Origin: Nitrospirillum amazonense
GTDB lineage: Bacteria > Pseudomonadota > Alphaproteobacteria > Azospirillales > Azospirillaceae
Assembly (NCBI RefSeq): GCF_007828045.1
Contig: NZ_VITN01000011.1
Span: 62,001-126,000, forward strand
Length of the DNA stretch: 64,000 bases
Direction of reading: 5' to 3'
Position 1 is the stretch's first letter, and every line of letters starts with the position of its first letter. The notes under the pieces are model-generated. The model was not told the origin of the DNA. It was given only the letters and a program-made list of their open reading frames with translations, and ran no database searches. Shown one piece after another: positions 55,332-63,943 of the stretch. A program made the position numbers and the translations under genes.

Positions 55332-56422
55332 CAGGCCGCCACCTTCTTTTCGCCGGCGGTGTCATCGTCCTCAACATCGCAACCGGCCTCGGCGGTCAGG
55401 CCCCGGCCGGATAGGTCGCGCCCCACGATGCCCCGGTCCAGCAGGTCCTGGTACCAGCCGCGCACGAAGTCCTGCACCAGCTCCGCCTTCTCGATGGTGT
55501 TCACTTTGGCGCGGTACTCGGCGGAACCGGGCAGGCCCTTGGAATACCAGGCAATGTGCTTGCGCCCGATCTTCAGGCCGGCGTCGGTGCCGTAATGTTC
55601 CAGGATGGCATCGTAATGCTCCAGCACCAGGTCGCGCTGTTCCACCAGCGTGGGCTCGGCCGGGGCCATGCCGGTGCGCAGCATCTGGATGACCTGGTTG
55701 ATGAACCAGGGACGGCCATAGGTGCCGCGGCCGATCATGACACCATCGGCGCCGCTCTCTTCCAGGCAGCGGGTCACGTCGGGGAAGTCCACGATGTCGC
55801 CGTTGGCGATGACCGGCAGGGACACGGCGTCCTTCACCTGGCGGATGAAAGCCCAGTCGGCGACGCCGTTGTACATCTGGTTGCGGGTACGGCCGTGCAC
55901 GGTGATCATGCGGATGCCGCACTCCTCCGCGATCTTGGCCAGGCGCGGGGCGTTCAGGTTCCGCTCATCCCAGCCCTTGCGCATCTTCAGGGTCACGGGC
56001 ACGGACACGGCCTTGACCACGGCGTCCAGGATGCGGCCGGCCAGCGGTTCATCCTTCATCAGGGCGGAACCGGCGTAGCCGTTCACCACTTTCTTCACCG
56101 GGCAGCCGAAGTTGATGTCGATGATGGAGGCGCCCCGGTCCACGCACAGCTTCGCCGCCTCCGCCATCACCTCGGGCTCGCAGCCCGCCAGCTGAACGGA
56201 CAGCACGCCTTCCTGGGCGTTAGGGTCGATCTTCTTTTCGGACTCACGGGTGGCGCGGATCATCGCCTGGCTGGCGATCATCTCGGAAACGACCAAGCCC
56301 GCGCCGGCGCGCTTCACCAGGCGACGGAAGGGCGTGTCGGTCACGCCCGACATGGGCGCCAGGATCACCGGATCCTGAATGGTGACGGGACCGACCTGAA
56401 TCGGCGCTAACTTACTGCCCAT
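55331..56422 (-). CDS. dusB: tRNA-dihydrouridine synthase DusB (NifR3)
   Basis: TIM-barrel FMN enzyme of 363 residues. Visible are [68 protein letters not shown] with the catalytic Cys in FGCP and the Lys, [21 protein letters not shown] and [14 protein letters not shown]. It reduces uridine in the D-loop of tRNA. It heads the ntr operon, as in Rhodospirillales. The link to tRNA modification is notable given the tRNA-like RNAs at the window's end. Confidence 0.96.
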   Translation of the reverse strand: MGSKLAPIQVGPVTIQDPVILAPMSGVTDTPFRRLVKRAGAGLVVSEMIASQAMIRATRESEKKIDPNAQEGVLSVQLAGCEPEVMAEAAKLCVDRGASIIDINFGCPVKKVVNGYAGSALMKDEPLAGRILDAVVKAVSVPVTLKMRKGWDERNLNAPRLAKIAEECGIRMITVHGRTRNQMYNGVADWAFIRQVKDAVSLPVIANGDIVDFPDVTRCLEESGADGVMIGRGTYGRPWFINQVIQMLRTGMAPAEPTLVEQRDLVLEHYDAILEHYGTDAGLKIGRKHIAWYSKGLPGSAEYRAKVNTIEKAELVQDFVRGWYQDLLDRGIVGRDLSGRGLTAEAGCDVEDDDTAGEKKVAA

Positions 56423-56677
56423 TTCCTAGGCGCTTTCCGTGACTGCTACAAAATTAGGCGATCAGGCTATCATGAGCCCCCGCCAAAGGGAAGCGACGCC
56501 GCCGAAGACGGCGGATGCGACTATGGTATGGCGCGGTGGCATGGCAGATCGTGGACGCCGGCGGACAAACAAGCCTAGCGGCAAGGTCTTAAGGGGAGAT
56601 ATCTCTCATTGGGAAATAGGGATAATTGTCACCATCCCTCGTCCGCCTTCCTATTCATCATGGTGTCTTGACCAACC
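56423..56677. promoter_or_regulatory. Divergent promoter region between dusB-ntrBC and ispDF
   Basis: 255 bp between divergent starts. It includes an AT-rich stretch near 56590-56665 with the small palindrome GAGATATCTC (56597-56606) and must hold promoters for both operons. No specific box is assigned. Confidence 0.45.
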
Positions 56678-57853
56678 ATGCCGTCCTGCCTTGCCCTGAT
56701 CGTCGCCGCCGGCAGCGGCTCCCGCTTTGGCGGGGACATGCCCAAGCAATATCTGTCCCTGGCCGGCCAGCCCGTTCTGGCCCGCACCGTGGCCGCGTTC
56801 CAGAACCACCCGGAGGTGACGGCCGTGCGGGTGGTGATCAACCCGGCCCACCGCGACCTGTATGAGGCGGCCGTGGTCGGCCTGGACCTGCCCCCGCCCG
56901 TGGCCGGGGGCGCCGCCCGCCAGGACAGCGTGCGCAACGGGCTGGAGGCCGCGGCCGCCGATGGCGGCTATGACCTGGTGCTGATCCACGACGCCGCCCG
57001 GCCCCTGGTGGACGCCGCCAGCATCTCCGCTGTCATCGAGGCGCTGGCCGAGGTGCCCGCCGCCCTGGCGGCGGCCAGCGTCAGCGACACGCTGAAGCGC
57101 GCGGACCAGGACGGCGCCGTGGCCACCACCGTGGACCGCACCGCCCTGTGGCGGGCGCTGACCCCGCAGGGCTTCCGCTTCCCCGACATCCTGAAGGCGC
57201 ACCGCGACCTGGCCGGCCAGGAACTGACCGACGACGCCGCCGTGGCGGAGAAGGCCGGTTTCCCCGTGCGCCTGGTGCCCACCAATCCCGACAACCTGAA
57301 AGTGACCCATGCCGAGGATCTGGCGCGGGCGGAGAAGATCATCATGAACGAGTTGGGCGATGTCCGCGTCGGCCACGGCTATGACGTGCACAAGTTCACG
57401 GAAGGCGACCACATCGTCCTCTGCGGCCTGAAGGTGCCGCACACCCACAAGTTGGAAGGCCACTCCGACGCCGACGTGGGCCTGCACGCCCTGACCGACG
57501 CCATCCTGGGCGCCATCGGAGCCGGCGACATCGGCAGCCACTTCCCGCCCACGGATGAGCGCTGGCGCGGCGCCGACAGCGGCAAGTTCCTGCAGCACGC
57601 CGCCAGCTTGGTGAAGGCCAAGGGCGGGGCCATCGCCCATTGCGACATCACCGTCATCTGCGAGCGTCCCAAGGTGGGCCCCCACCGCGAGGCCATGGTG
57701 GCCCGCGTGGCCGACCTGCTGCAGATTGCGCCCGACCGCGTCTCCGTGAAGGCCACCACCACCGAAGGCCTGGGCTTCACCGGCCGGCGCGAGGGCATCG
57801 CCGCCATGGCGACCTGCACGGTCCGCCTGCCCTGGCCGACCTCAAAGGCCTGA
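56678..57853 (+). CDS. ispDF: Bifunctional IspD-IspF (MEP isoprenoid pathway)
   Basis: Fusion of 391 residues. IspD part (1-225): [64 protein letters not shown], and the mid-region [20 protein letters not shown]. IspF part (226-391): [65 protein letters not shown] with the metal Asp/His pair and [20 protein letters not shown]. It makes CDP-ME and MEcPP. The fusion is common in alphaproteobacteria. It lies four bases upstream of the cinA-type gene. Confidence 0.97.
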   Translation: MPSCLALIVAAGSGSRFGGDMPKQYLSLAGQPVLARTVAAFQNHPEVTAVRVVINPAHRDLYEAAVVGLDLPPPVAGGAARQDSVRNGLEAAAADGGYDLVLIHDAARPLVDAASISAVIEALAEVPAALAAASVSDTLKRADQDGAVATTVDRTALWRALTPQGFRFPDILKAHRDLAGQELTDDAAVAEKAGFPVRLVPTNPDNLKVTHAEDLARAEKIIMNELGDVRVGHGYDVHKFTEGDHIVLCGLKVPHTHKLEGHSDADVGLHALTDAILGAIGAGDIGSHFPPTDERWRGADSGKFLQHAASLVKAKGGAIAHCDITVICERPKVGPHREAMVARVADLLQIAPDRVSVKATTTEGLGFTGRREGIAAMATCTVRLPWPTSKA

Positions 57854-57857
57854 CCCC

Positions 57858-58361
57858 ATGTTCCCGGCGGAGATCACACGCGTGACCGAACGCCTGCTGG
57901 CCGCCTGCCAGGCTGACGGTCTGCGGCTGGCCACGGCCGAATCCTGCACCGGCGGCCTGATTTCCGCCAGCCTGACGGCCATTGCCGGTTCGTCATCCGT
58001 GGTGGACCGGGGCGTGGTCACTTACAGCAACCAAGCCAAGGTCGACCTGCTGGGCGTGCCCGACGGCCTGATCGCCCTGCACGGGGCCGTCAGCCGCGAG
58101 GTGGCCCACGCCATGGCGGAGGGGCTGCTGGCCCGCTCCCGCGCCGATATCGCCCTATCGGTCACCGGAATCGCCGGCCCCGGCGGGGGCAGCGTGGAAA
58201 AGCCGGTGGGCCTGGTCTACCTCGGCTGCGCCCGCCGCGACCGCCCGGTGGTTGTGGAGCGCCACGTCTTCCCCGGCGACCGCGAGGCGGTGCGCCTGGC
58301 GGCCGTGGCCCGTGCCCTGGCCATGGGCCTGGCCGCGGCGGGTAATGGCGCGACCGCCTAG
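57858..58361 (+). CDS. pncC: CinA-C-domain nicotinamide-nucleotide amidohydrolase
   Basis: Protein of 167 residues consisting of the CinA C-terminal domain alone: LRLATAESCTGGLISASLTAIAGSSSVVDRGVVTYSNQAKVDLLGVP with the catalytic Ser and later SVTGIAGPGGGSVEKPVGLVYLG. It deamidates nicotinamide mononucleotide in the pyridine-nucleotide cycle. It is co-transcribed with ispDF. Confidence 0.9.
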   Translation: MFPAEITRVTERLLAACQADGLRLATAESCTGGLISASLTAIAGSSSVVDRGVVTYSNQAKVDLLGVPDGLIALHGAVSREVAHAMAEGLLARSRADIALSVTGIAGPGGGSVEKPVGLVYLGCARRDRPVVVERHVFPGDREAVRLAAVARALAMGLAAAGNGATA

Positions 58362-58368
58362 GACAGAC

Positions 58369-59145
58369 TCAGCGAGGGCCCAGCCACCAGTCCAACGCGC
58401 CCTCGACCACCTCCGGCGGCATGGTGTGCCCGCCGTCGAACACCCGCAGTTCCACCAGGAAGCCCCGCCGCGTGAACGCCGGCACGGTGGCGCGCGCCGT
58501 CTCCTCCAAGGGCAACACGCGGTCTGCCTTGCCGTGGCTGATGAAAACCCTGATCTGGCCGCCGCCAGACGTTGCCCCCTGGGTATGCAGCGGCGCGACG
58601 TGCCCCGGGGAAAAGGCGATCAGCGTGGGAAACAGGTCCCGGTTTTCCGGCCCCAGCGACAGGGCGTAGGTCGCCCCATCGGAGAATCCCGCCAGCGCCA
58701 CCCGGGACGGATCCACGGCGTAGCGGGAGAAGACCAGGGCCAGGAAGGCGTCGATGCGCGCCGGATCGGTGCCATAGCGCGGCCCCCAGCGCTCGTCCGC
58801 CTCGTGCTTGCGCGCGGCCAGCATGTCCCAGGTGTAATCCCCGGAGTCGGGGGCTGCGATGATGACGCCCCGGGCCTCCGCCGTTGGCGCCAGCCGGGCC
58901 ACCATGTCGGCGCCGCGCTGGCTGGCGCCATGCAGCATCACCAGCAGCGGCAGGGGCCGGCCCGGCCGGTAGGATTCGGGAATGAGGACGATGCCATCCC
59001 CCAGGCGCACAGGCCCAACGGTTCCCTCCGCCCCTGGGGGCGGAACCTGCGGCCGGGCCGTGAGATGAACCAGGTCATCCGCCCGCGCCGGCGCCGCCAG
59101 GAACAACAGCAGGCAGGCCAACACTCTTGCGACACGCCCGCGCAT
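58369..59145 (-). CDS. Secreted alpha/beta-hydrolase (carboxylesterase/PHB-depolymerase-like)
   Basis: Protein of 258 residues with a signal peptide (MRGRVARVLACLLLFLAAPARA). It carries LLVMLHGASQRGADMVARLAPTAEARGVIIAAPDSGDYTWD, the nucleophile in VALAGFSDGATYALSLG (Ser about 155), an Asp in SHGKADRVLPLEE and the His in VFDGGHTMPPE. The layout fits the phospholipase/carboxylesterase or short depolymerase group. The ATG at 59145 has GGGGGA upstream; a much longer frame (to 60393) is antisense to the next gene and is not coding. Confidence 0.8.
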   Translation of the reverse strand: MRGRVARVLACLLLFLAAPARADDLVHLTARPQVPPPGAEGTVGPVRLGDGIVLIPESYRPGRPLPLLVMLHGASQRGADMVARLAPTAEARGVIIAAPDSGDYTWDMLAARKHEADERWGPRYGTDPARIDAFLALVFSRYAVDPSRVALAGFSDGATYALSLGPENRDLFPTLIAFSPGHVAPLHTQGATSGGGQIRVFISHGKADRVLPLEETARATVPAFTRRGFLVELRVFDGGHTMPPEVVEGALDWWLGPR

Positions 59146-59370
59146 TCCGTCCCCCGATCCCGCTTCCCCACCGTGACAGCTTGGGGGACGGGTCGATCCC
59201 ACGTCAACCGAAGGCACCGGGGCATCCAACAGCAGGGGAAAGAGCGGCAGGAGAAAGAGCGGTGCCAAGGCTCTGCCCCGGTTGCATGCCGTGAAGACTG
59301 GGGCATAGTCTGGCGCCCAGTCCAACGTGTCGGACCCCGCCTTCACGGTCCCGCCTGCCGGAGTTTCCCC

Positions 59371-60363
59371 ATGTCCCTGCGTTCCCTCAGCCTGGCCCTG
59401 GCTTTCGCCACCGCCCCGTTGTCGCTGTCCCTGCCCCACGCCGCCCATGCCGCCGCGCCCCAGGTGAAGACCCAGGCGCCGGGCTATTACCGCCTGATGC
59501 TGGGGGATTTCGAGATCACGGCGCTGAATGACACGGTCCTGACCCTGCCCATGGACAAGCTGATGACCAACACCACGCCGGCCAAGGTGGCGGCGGCGTT
59601 GGCGCGCAACCATCAGCCCAGTCCCACGCCTACCTCGGTCAACGCCTTCCTGATCAACACCGGGGCGCAACTGATCCTGGTCGACACGGGTCTGAATGGC
59701 CTGGCGGGTCCCCAGGCGCCCAGCCACCTGCTGGCCAACCTCAAGGCCGCCGGCTACACGCCCGAGCAGGTGGACACGGTGCTGATCACGCACATGCATA
59801 GCGACCATATCGGCGGGCTGATGACGGATGGCCACCCCACCTTCCCCAACGCCACCGTCTATGTCGACGCGGCGGAGAAGGGCCACTGGCTGAATCCGGA
59901 GGCCGAGGCCAAGACGCCCGCCGATAAACGGGGCGGCTTCACCACCGCGCACAAGCTGCTGGACGCCTATGCCGCCGCCGGCAAGCTGAAGACCTTCGAC
60001 GGCGTGACCTCGCTGTTCCCCGGTGTCACCGCCCTTCCGGCCCATGGCCACACGCCGGGCCATTCCGCCTACGCGGTCGAGAGCAAAGGCCAGAAAATGC
60101 TGTTCTGGGGCGACCTGATGCATGTCGCCGCCGTGCAGTTCGACACCCCGGCCACCACCATCCAGTTCGACAGCGACAGTCCCGCCGCGTACGAGGCACG
60201 GGCCAAAATCTTCGCCGAGGCCGCCAAGGACGGCTATTGGGTGGCCGCCGCCCACATCTCCTTCCCCGGCATCGGCCACATCCGTCCCAAGGATGCCACC
60301 GACGGCAAGGCCGATCCCAAGAGCTATGTCTGGGAACCGGTGCAGTTCAGCCTGGGGGAATGA
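59371..60363 (+). CDS. Metallo-beta-lactamase-fold hydrolase, secreted
   Basis: Protein of 330 residues with a signal peptide (to about residue 29, ending HAAHAAAP). The MBL core reads FLINTGAQLILVDTGLNG, then the zinc motif LITHMHSDHIGGL (HxHxDH), ALPAHGHTPGHSAYAV (third His), LFWGDLMHV (Asp) and a final VAAAHISFPGIGHI (His). Such proteins are often lactonases or general hydrolases of the AttM/MBL type. Substrate unknown. The gene of the secreted protein of unknown function follows by four bases. Confidence 0.85.
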   Translation: MSLRSLSLALAFATAPLSLSLPHAAHAAAPQVKTQAPGYYRLMLGDFEITALNDTVLTLPMDKLMTNTTPAKVAAALARNHQPSPTPTSVNAFLINTGAQLILVDTGLNGLAGPQAPSHLLANLKAAGYTPEQVDTVLITHMHSDHIGGLMTDGHPTFPNATVYVDAAEKGHWLNPEAEAKTPADKRGGFTTAHKLLDAYAAAGKLKTFDGVTSLFPGVTALPAHGHTPGHSAYAVESKGQKMLFWGDLMHVAAVQFDTPATTIQFDSDSPAAYEARAKIFAEAAKDGYWVAAAHISFPGIGHIRPKDATDGKADPKSYVWEPVQFSLGE

Positions 60364-60367
60364 GGCC

Positions 60368-61042
60368 ATGACGCGCACCGGGATCGCCACCACCCTCGCC
60401 CTGACCCTAGCCTCGGGAACCGCCTTGGCGGATGATCAGGCCAACACGGCCAAACTGTTCGCCGATCCCGGGGTGCGGCAGATGACCCTGGCCGCGGCCC
60501 AGCAATCGGCCGTGGTCATGAATGAGCCCTGCCCCAGCGCCCAGGCCACGGTATCGACCGACGTGGCGGTGTTCCAGCCCCTGGTGTTCGATGCCGCCGG
60601 CCAGCTGCAGACCGGCATCTGGCGCCAGCAGGTGACCTTGGCCGGCTGCGGCGTCACCCACACCTTGAACGTCATCGGTTGGAAGCAGGCGGGCCAGGCC
60701 ATCGGCATGGGCGCCCTGCTACCCGGCGGCACGCATACCGACGTGCTGCTGCAGCGCGACGCCATCCAGCAGGTGGATCAACTGGTGAAGATCACCCCCG
60801 GGGCCACCGAAGAAGGCTGCGCCCGCGAGTATGTGGCCGACACCCGCTTCGTGGACCGCGAGATTCCCCTCACCCCTGGCCCCGCCCCCGGCGGCAAGTC
60901 GCCGCCCTGGCGCGAGGTGTGGACCCTGCGCACCTGCACCAAGCAGATCGAGGTGCCCATCCGCTTCATCCCCGACGCCACCGGCACCACCATCACCGCC
61001 GGCCCGCAAAAGGCGGTCAAGGTGACGACACTGGCCAAGTAG
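60368..61042 (+). CDS. Secreted protein of unknown function
   Basis: Protein of 224 residues: signal peptide (MTRTGIATTLALTLASGTALA), then PCPSAQATVSTDVAVFQPLVFD, VTLAGCGVTHTLNVIGWKQAGQAIGMGALLPGGTHTDVLLQRDA and LRTCTKQIEVPIRFIPDATGTTITAGP. Four Cys residues may form two disulphides. I recognise no family. It is read right after the MBL gene and is probably translated with it. Confidence 0.65.
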   Translation: MTRTGIATTLALTLASGTALADDQANTAKLFADPGVRQMTLAAAQQSAVVMNEPCPSAQATVSTDVAVFQPLVFDAAGQLQTGIWRQQVTLAGCGVTHTLNVIGWKQAGQAIGMGALLPGGTHTDVLLQRDAIQQVDQLVKITPGATEEGCAREYVADTRFVDREIPLTPGPAPGGKSPPWREVWTLRTCTKQIEVPIRFIPDATGTTITAGPQKAVKVTTLAK

Positions 61043-61058
61043 ACGGCCCGGTTCAGGC

Positions 61059-62072
61059 TTATGCCACCGTCACCAGATGGGTGCCGTCGGCCCGCCCCTC
61101 GATCCGGATGTCCCGGTCCAGGAAGCGGCGGATGATGGTCACGGCGGTCAGGGTGTGCTGCGTCGGCCGCACGGTGGTGAAGCACCCACCGGCGGCCAGC
61201 GCCAGGGGCAGCAGCAACTGGTCGGCCAGATAGGGCCCGGCAAAGGCGCCGGACGCGATGTAGCCCGCCAGGCGGTTGGCCGTCTGGCGGCCGATATCCT
61301 CGGCCCGCAGGCCGATGCGGCCCACGGCGCTGACCACCTCCGTCACCTGATCGAAACTGGCCGACAGCATCAGGATGTTGCCGGGGCCCCGCCCCTCCAC
61401 CAGCGTTTCCACGCCCCAGGCCTCGTCCGGCCAGTCCAGCACCTGGCGGGCGGCCGCGACCTCGCGTTCCGCGATGTTGGCCGGCAGGTTGGACAGCAAC
61501 GCCCGGCCGCGCACCCCACGCAGGGCGCCACGCTCCAGGAACTCTTGGGGCCGCAAGGGGGCTGGGGTCACCGACACCTCCACACGGCCGCCGCCCACCG
61601 GGTAGAATCCCGGGCGCACCAGGGTGGCCGTCACCGCCGGGCCCATGCGGGACAGCAGCGGCAACAAGGCTTGCGCCGTGAAGTCAAAGGGCGGCGCGGC
61701 ATGGGCGTGCGTCCCGCCTTCCAACACCAGGCGTGACGGGCCGTCCGCCAGCAACAGGGGCGGCAGCAGGGCCTGAAGCACCAGCCCCGTGCTGCCGGCC
61801 GTGCCCACAGCGAAGGTGTAATCGCCGGCCCGCACCCGGCCCGGGGTGAAGGTCAGGCTGCCCGCCCCGATGGCCGCCCCGTCGGCGGTGGCGCCACCGA
61901 TGGCGCAGGCCGCCTCCACCGCCGTCAGATGCTGACGCATAAGGCCGGGCTTGTCCCGCTTGGCGCGGATGTTGTCGATGCGGAAGGGCTGGCCCGTCAC
62001 CAGCGACAGGGACAGGGCGGTGCGCAACACCTGCCCGCCGCCCTCGCCTTCCGATCCATCAATGATGATCAC
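61059..62072 (-). CDS. rtcA: RNA 3'-terminal phosphate cyclase RtcA
   Basis: Protein of 337 residues with the hallmark GSEGEGGGQVLRTALSLSLVTGQPFRIDNIRAKRDKPGLMRQHLTAVEAA at the N terminus, and GGRVEVSVTP and LADQLLLPLALAAGGCFTTVRPTQHTLT later. RtcA adenylates and cyclises 3'-phosphate RNA ends to 2',3'-cyclic phosphate. It lies 28 bp after rtcB, forming rtcBA. In Salmonella this operon sits beside rsr and Y RNA genes; here tRNA-like RNAs lie just upstream. Confidence 0.95.
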   Translation of the reverse strand: MIIIDGSEGEGGGQVLRTALSLSLVTGQPFRIDNIRAKRDKPGLMRQHLTAVEAACAIGGATADGAAIGAGSLTFTPGRVRAGDYTFAVGTAGSTGLVLQALLPPLLLADGPSRLVLEGGTHAHAAPPFDFTAQALLPLLSRMGPAVTATLVRPGFYPVGGGRVEVSVTPAPLRPQEFLERGALRGVRGRALLSNLPANIAEREVAAARQVLDWPDEAWGVETLVEGRGPGNILMLSASFDQVTEVVSAVGRIGLRAEDIGRQTANRLAGYIASGAFAGPYLADQLLLPLALAAGGCFTTVRPTQHTLTAVTIIRRFLDRDIRIEGRADGTHLVTVA

Positions 62073-62100
62073 AGTATCCCCCCGTCCGTGTGTGAAGGCG

Positions 62101-63342
62101 TCAGCCTTTCACGCACAGGACCTGTTTCAACGTATGCACGATTTCCACCAGGTCGGCCTGCGCCGCCATGACGGCCTCGATGGGTTTGTAGGCGGCCGGC
62201 GTCTCATCGATGACATCGGCATCCTTGCGGCATTCCACCCCCTCGGTGGCGTGGGCGTGGTCCTGCAGCGTGAACCGTCGCTTGGCCTCATGCCGGGACA
62301 TCAGGCGCCCGGCCCCGTGGGAGCAACTGTTGAACGCCTCGGCGTTCCCCTTGCCCCGCACGATGAAGGACTTGGCGCCCATGGATCCCGGGATGATGCC
62401 CATCACCCCCTCTGCCGCGTTCACCGCCCCCTTGCGGGTGACCAGGACGTTGTTGCGGTCGAAATGGCGTTCCCGCTGGACGTAGTTATGGTGGCAGTTG
62501 ATGGCCTCCATGGCCGCGTCGAACGGCTTGGTGATGACGGTCCGCATCGCGGCGATGACGTTGGTCATCATCATGCGGCGGTTCAGCGCGGCGAAATCCT
62601 GGGCCCACCCCACCGCCTCGACATAGTCGTTGAAGTGGTCGGTTCCCTCGGGGAAATAGGCCAAATCCTCATCCGGCAGGTTGATGAACCAGCGGCGCAT
62701 ATCCTTCTTCGCCAACTCGATGAAGAAGGTGCCGATGGCGTTGCCGATCCCGCGCGACCCGGAATGCAGCATCACCCAGACCTGGCCGACTTCATCCAGG
62801 CACAGCTCGATGAAGTGGTTGCCGGTGCCCAGCGTCCCCAGATGCGCCAGCGTGTTGGCGCTGGCCAGCTTGGGATATTTGGCGGTGATGCGGGCGAAGC
62901 GCTCCGCCAACGTCGCCCAGGCAGCGACGATGTCAGCGGGCGGATCGCCCCAGGACCCACTGTCACGGCGGCCCCGCCCGACGTCCCGGCCATGGGGCAC
63001 CGCGCGCTCGATGGCGGTGCGCAGCCCCGCCAAATTGTCCGGCAGGTCGGCGGCGGCCAATGAGGTGCGGGCGGCCATCATGCCGCAGCCGATGTCCACC
63101 CCCACCGCCGCCGGGATGACGGCGCCCAGCGTGGGGATGACGGAACCGACGGTGGCACCGATGCCGACATGGACGTCGGGCATGGCAGCCACATGCTTGA
63201 ACACGAAGGGCAGGCGCGCCACCCGCGCCAACTGGGCACGGGCCTGGTCGTCCACGGCCACACCTTTGGTCCACATCTTGATGGGCACGGCGCCATCGGC
63301 CACCGTCACCTCGAAGCCCTGCCCGCCGGCCTGATCGGTCAT
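62101..63342 (-). CDS. rtcB: RNA-splicing ligase RtcB
   Basis: Protein of 413 residues, slightly longer than E. coli RtcB (408). It shows PDVHVGIGATVGSV, GVDIGCGMMAART (metal Cys), GTGNHFIELCLDE, HSGSRGIGN, and SCSHGAGRLMSRHEAKRRF with the His that carries GMP. It joins 2',3'-cyclic-phosphate or 3'-phosphate ends to 5'-OH ends, repairing cleaved tRNA and rRNA. The ATG at 63342 is preferred because AGGA is then spaced correctly; another ATG is two codons upstream. The tRNA-like RNA array lies 42-48 bp upstream on the same strand and is likely part of the same transcript. Confidence 0.97.
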   Translation of the reverse strand: MTDQAGGQGFEVTVADGAVPIKMWTKGVAVDDQARAQLARVARLPFVFKHVAAMPDVHVGIGATVGSVIPTLGAVIPAAVGVDIGCGMMAARTSLAAADLPDNLAGLRTAIERAVPHGRDVGRGRRDSGSWGDPPADIVAAWATLAERFARITAKYPKLASANTLAHLGTLGTGNHFIELCLDEVGQVWVMLHSGSRGIGNAIGTFFIELAKKDMRRWFINLPDEDLAYFPEGTDHFNDYVEAVGWAQDFAALNRRMMMTNVIAAMRTVITKPFDAAMEAINCHHNYVQRERHFDRNNVLVTRKGAVNAAEGVMGIIPGSMGAKSFIVRGKGNAEAFNSCSHGAGRLMSRHEAKRRFTLQDHAHATEGVECRKDADVIDETPAAYKPIEAVMAAQADLVEIVHTLKQVLCVKG

Positions 63343-63389
63343 GGTCATTTCCTGTATATCCTTTCACATATCTAGCAGCTTGGGCGGGT

Positions 63390-63512
63390 TGGTGACGAGG
63401 AAGTGCGGGAAACATCGCCACGTGCTCTACCAACTGAGCTACAAGCAACGGACGCTTGGCCGGGCTCGAACCGGCGGCCCCATGGTCCTGTAGTTCCCCG
63501 CGGCATTCGCCA
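63390..63512 (-). ncRNA. Y RNA-like tRNA mimic Y1 (nearest rtcB)
   Basis: Minus-strand RNA with tRNA parts in permuted order. T-arm GCCGG-TTCGAGC-CCGGC (63475-63459), acceptor CAAGCG/TGCTTG closed by a five-base loop (63458-63442), TA, D-arm GCTC-AGTTGGTA-GAGC (63439-63424). The anticodon stem is CGTGG (63422-63418) with CCATG (63485-63481). The ends then leave the anticodon loop and pair as GCGGGGAAC (63501-63493) with GTTTCCCGC (63413-63405), then TGGCGA with TCACCA with one mismatch. No CCA end, no open acceptor. The outer helix with GAATGC on one strand and a bulged CCTCG on the other resembles the Ro60-binding part of Y RNAs. Confidence 0.8.
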
Positions 63513-63544
63513 GGGACCGCCACAAGCTTCGAAATTCAAAAAAC

Positions 63545-63678
63545 GGCGACAAGAGGTGTGGGAAACGGGACCGCATGCTCTCGCTGCTGAGCTACGCGTC
63601 CAGTCCCTGGATGGGACGGACACGGCCGGACTTGCACCGGCGACCTTGCAGGTGACGGAGTTCCCCACGGCATTCGCC
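63545..63678 (-). ncRNA. Y RNA-like tRNA mimic Y2
   Basis: Same plan as Y1. T-arm GCCGG-TGCAAGT-CCGGC, acceptor CGTGTCC/GGACGCG extended by a GTCCC-ATCCA-GGGAC hairpin that closes it, TA, D-arm GCTC-AGCAGCGA-GAGC, anticodon stem TGCGG/CTGCA. Outside the anticodon loop GTGGGGAAC (63668-63660) pairs with GTTTCCCAC (63566-63558): one base pair differs from Y1 (C-G there, T-A here) and pairing is kept. The outer helix is GGCGA/TCGCC, a second compensated position compared with Y4 (GGTGA/TCACC). A GTTTTTT run follows the closing stem, like a terminator. The 3'-half loop reads GTC as in tRNA-Asp. Confidence 0.8.
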
Positions 63679-63691
63679 CAAACGATGAAAA

Positions 63692-63823
63692 CGGCACCGG
63701 CGACAAGGCATAGCCAGACGATGACTGAGCTACCCGGTCGCCCGGGGGCGGAATTGAACCGCCGCCTCCCACCCTGCGGTGGACGCTCTGACCTTGTAGT
63801 CCGGCCGGCATTCGCCGGTACCG
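63692..63823 (-). ncRNA. Y RNA-like tRNA mimic Y3
   Basis: T-arm GGCGG-TTCAATT-CCGCC (63763-63747) followed at once by acceptor CCCGG/CCGGG closed by a GCGA tetraloop (63746-63733), TA and GCTC. Here GCTC (63730-63727) pairs with GAGC (63788-63785) on the far side, so the opening is in the D-loop; the anticodon arm is an intact hairpin CCACC-GCAG-GGTGG (63782-63769) with a five-base variable loop. Inner helix GCCGGAC (63805-63799) with GTCTGGC (63719-63713). Outer helix is 12 bp, from CGGTACC to GGTGCCG, then GTTTTC. GAATGC and CTTGTC flank it as in the other units. Confidence 0.78.
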
Positions 63824-63850
63824 CTTGCGAAAAGTGGACGTGATGATCGA

Positions 63851-63943
63851 ACCGCCGGTGACGAGGAATGCGGGGAGGCGCGGAGTCGAACCGCTCGGCC
63901 TTGCGGCCTTACCTATGTACTCCCCACCGCATTCACCGGCGGT
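63851..63943 (-). ncRNA. Y RNA-like tRNA mimic Y4 (short form)
   Basis: An 11-bp outer helix (ACCGCCGGTGA with TCACCGGCGGT), then ATGC/GCAT and GGGGAG/CTCCCC with a GGT bulge on the 5' side. The body holds two hairpins: GGCC-GCAA-GGCC (63908-63897, GNRA loop) and a T-arm-like GCGG-TTCGACT-CCGC (63894-63880). No D-arm or separate acceptor hairpin is seen. It keeps the boundary motifs of its neighbours (GAATGC; CCTCGTCACC) and is therefore placed in the same family, as a reduced form. Confidence 0.65.

Noticed and set aside
58252-59370. A 5' extension of the metallo-beta-lactamase gene back into the cinA region
   Set aside because: The added part is antisense to the secreted esterase and has no domain; the ATG at 59371 gives a proper signal peptide.
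63421-63600. Ordinary tRNA genes, because TAGCTCAGTTGGTAGAGC and TTCGAGC arms are present
   Set aside because: The arms occur in the wrong order (T-arm before D-arm), the acceptor stem is closed by a loop, and there is no CCA or open 3' end, so they are tRNA mimics rather than functional tRNAs.
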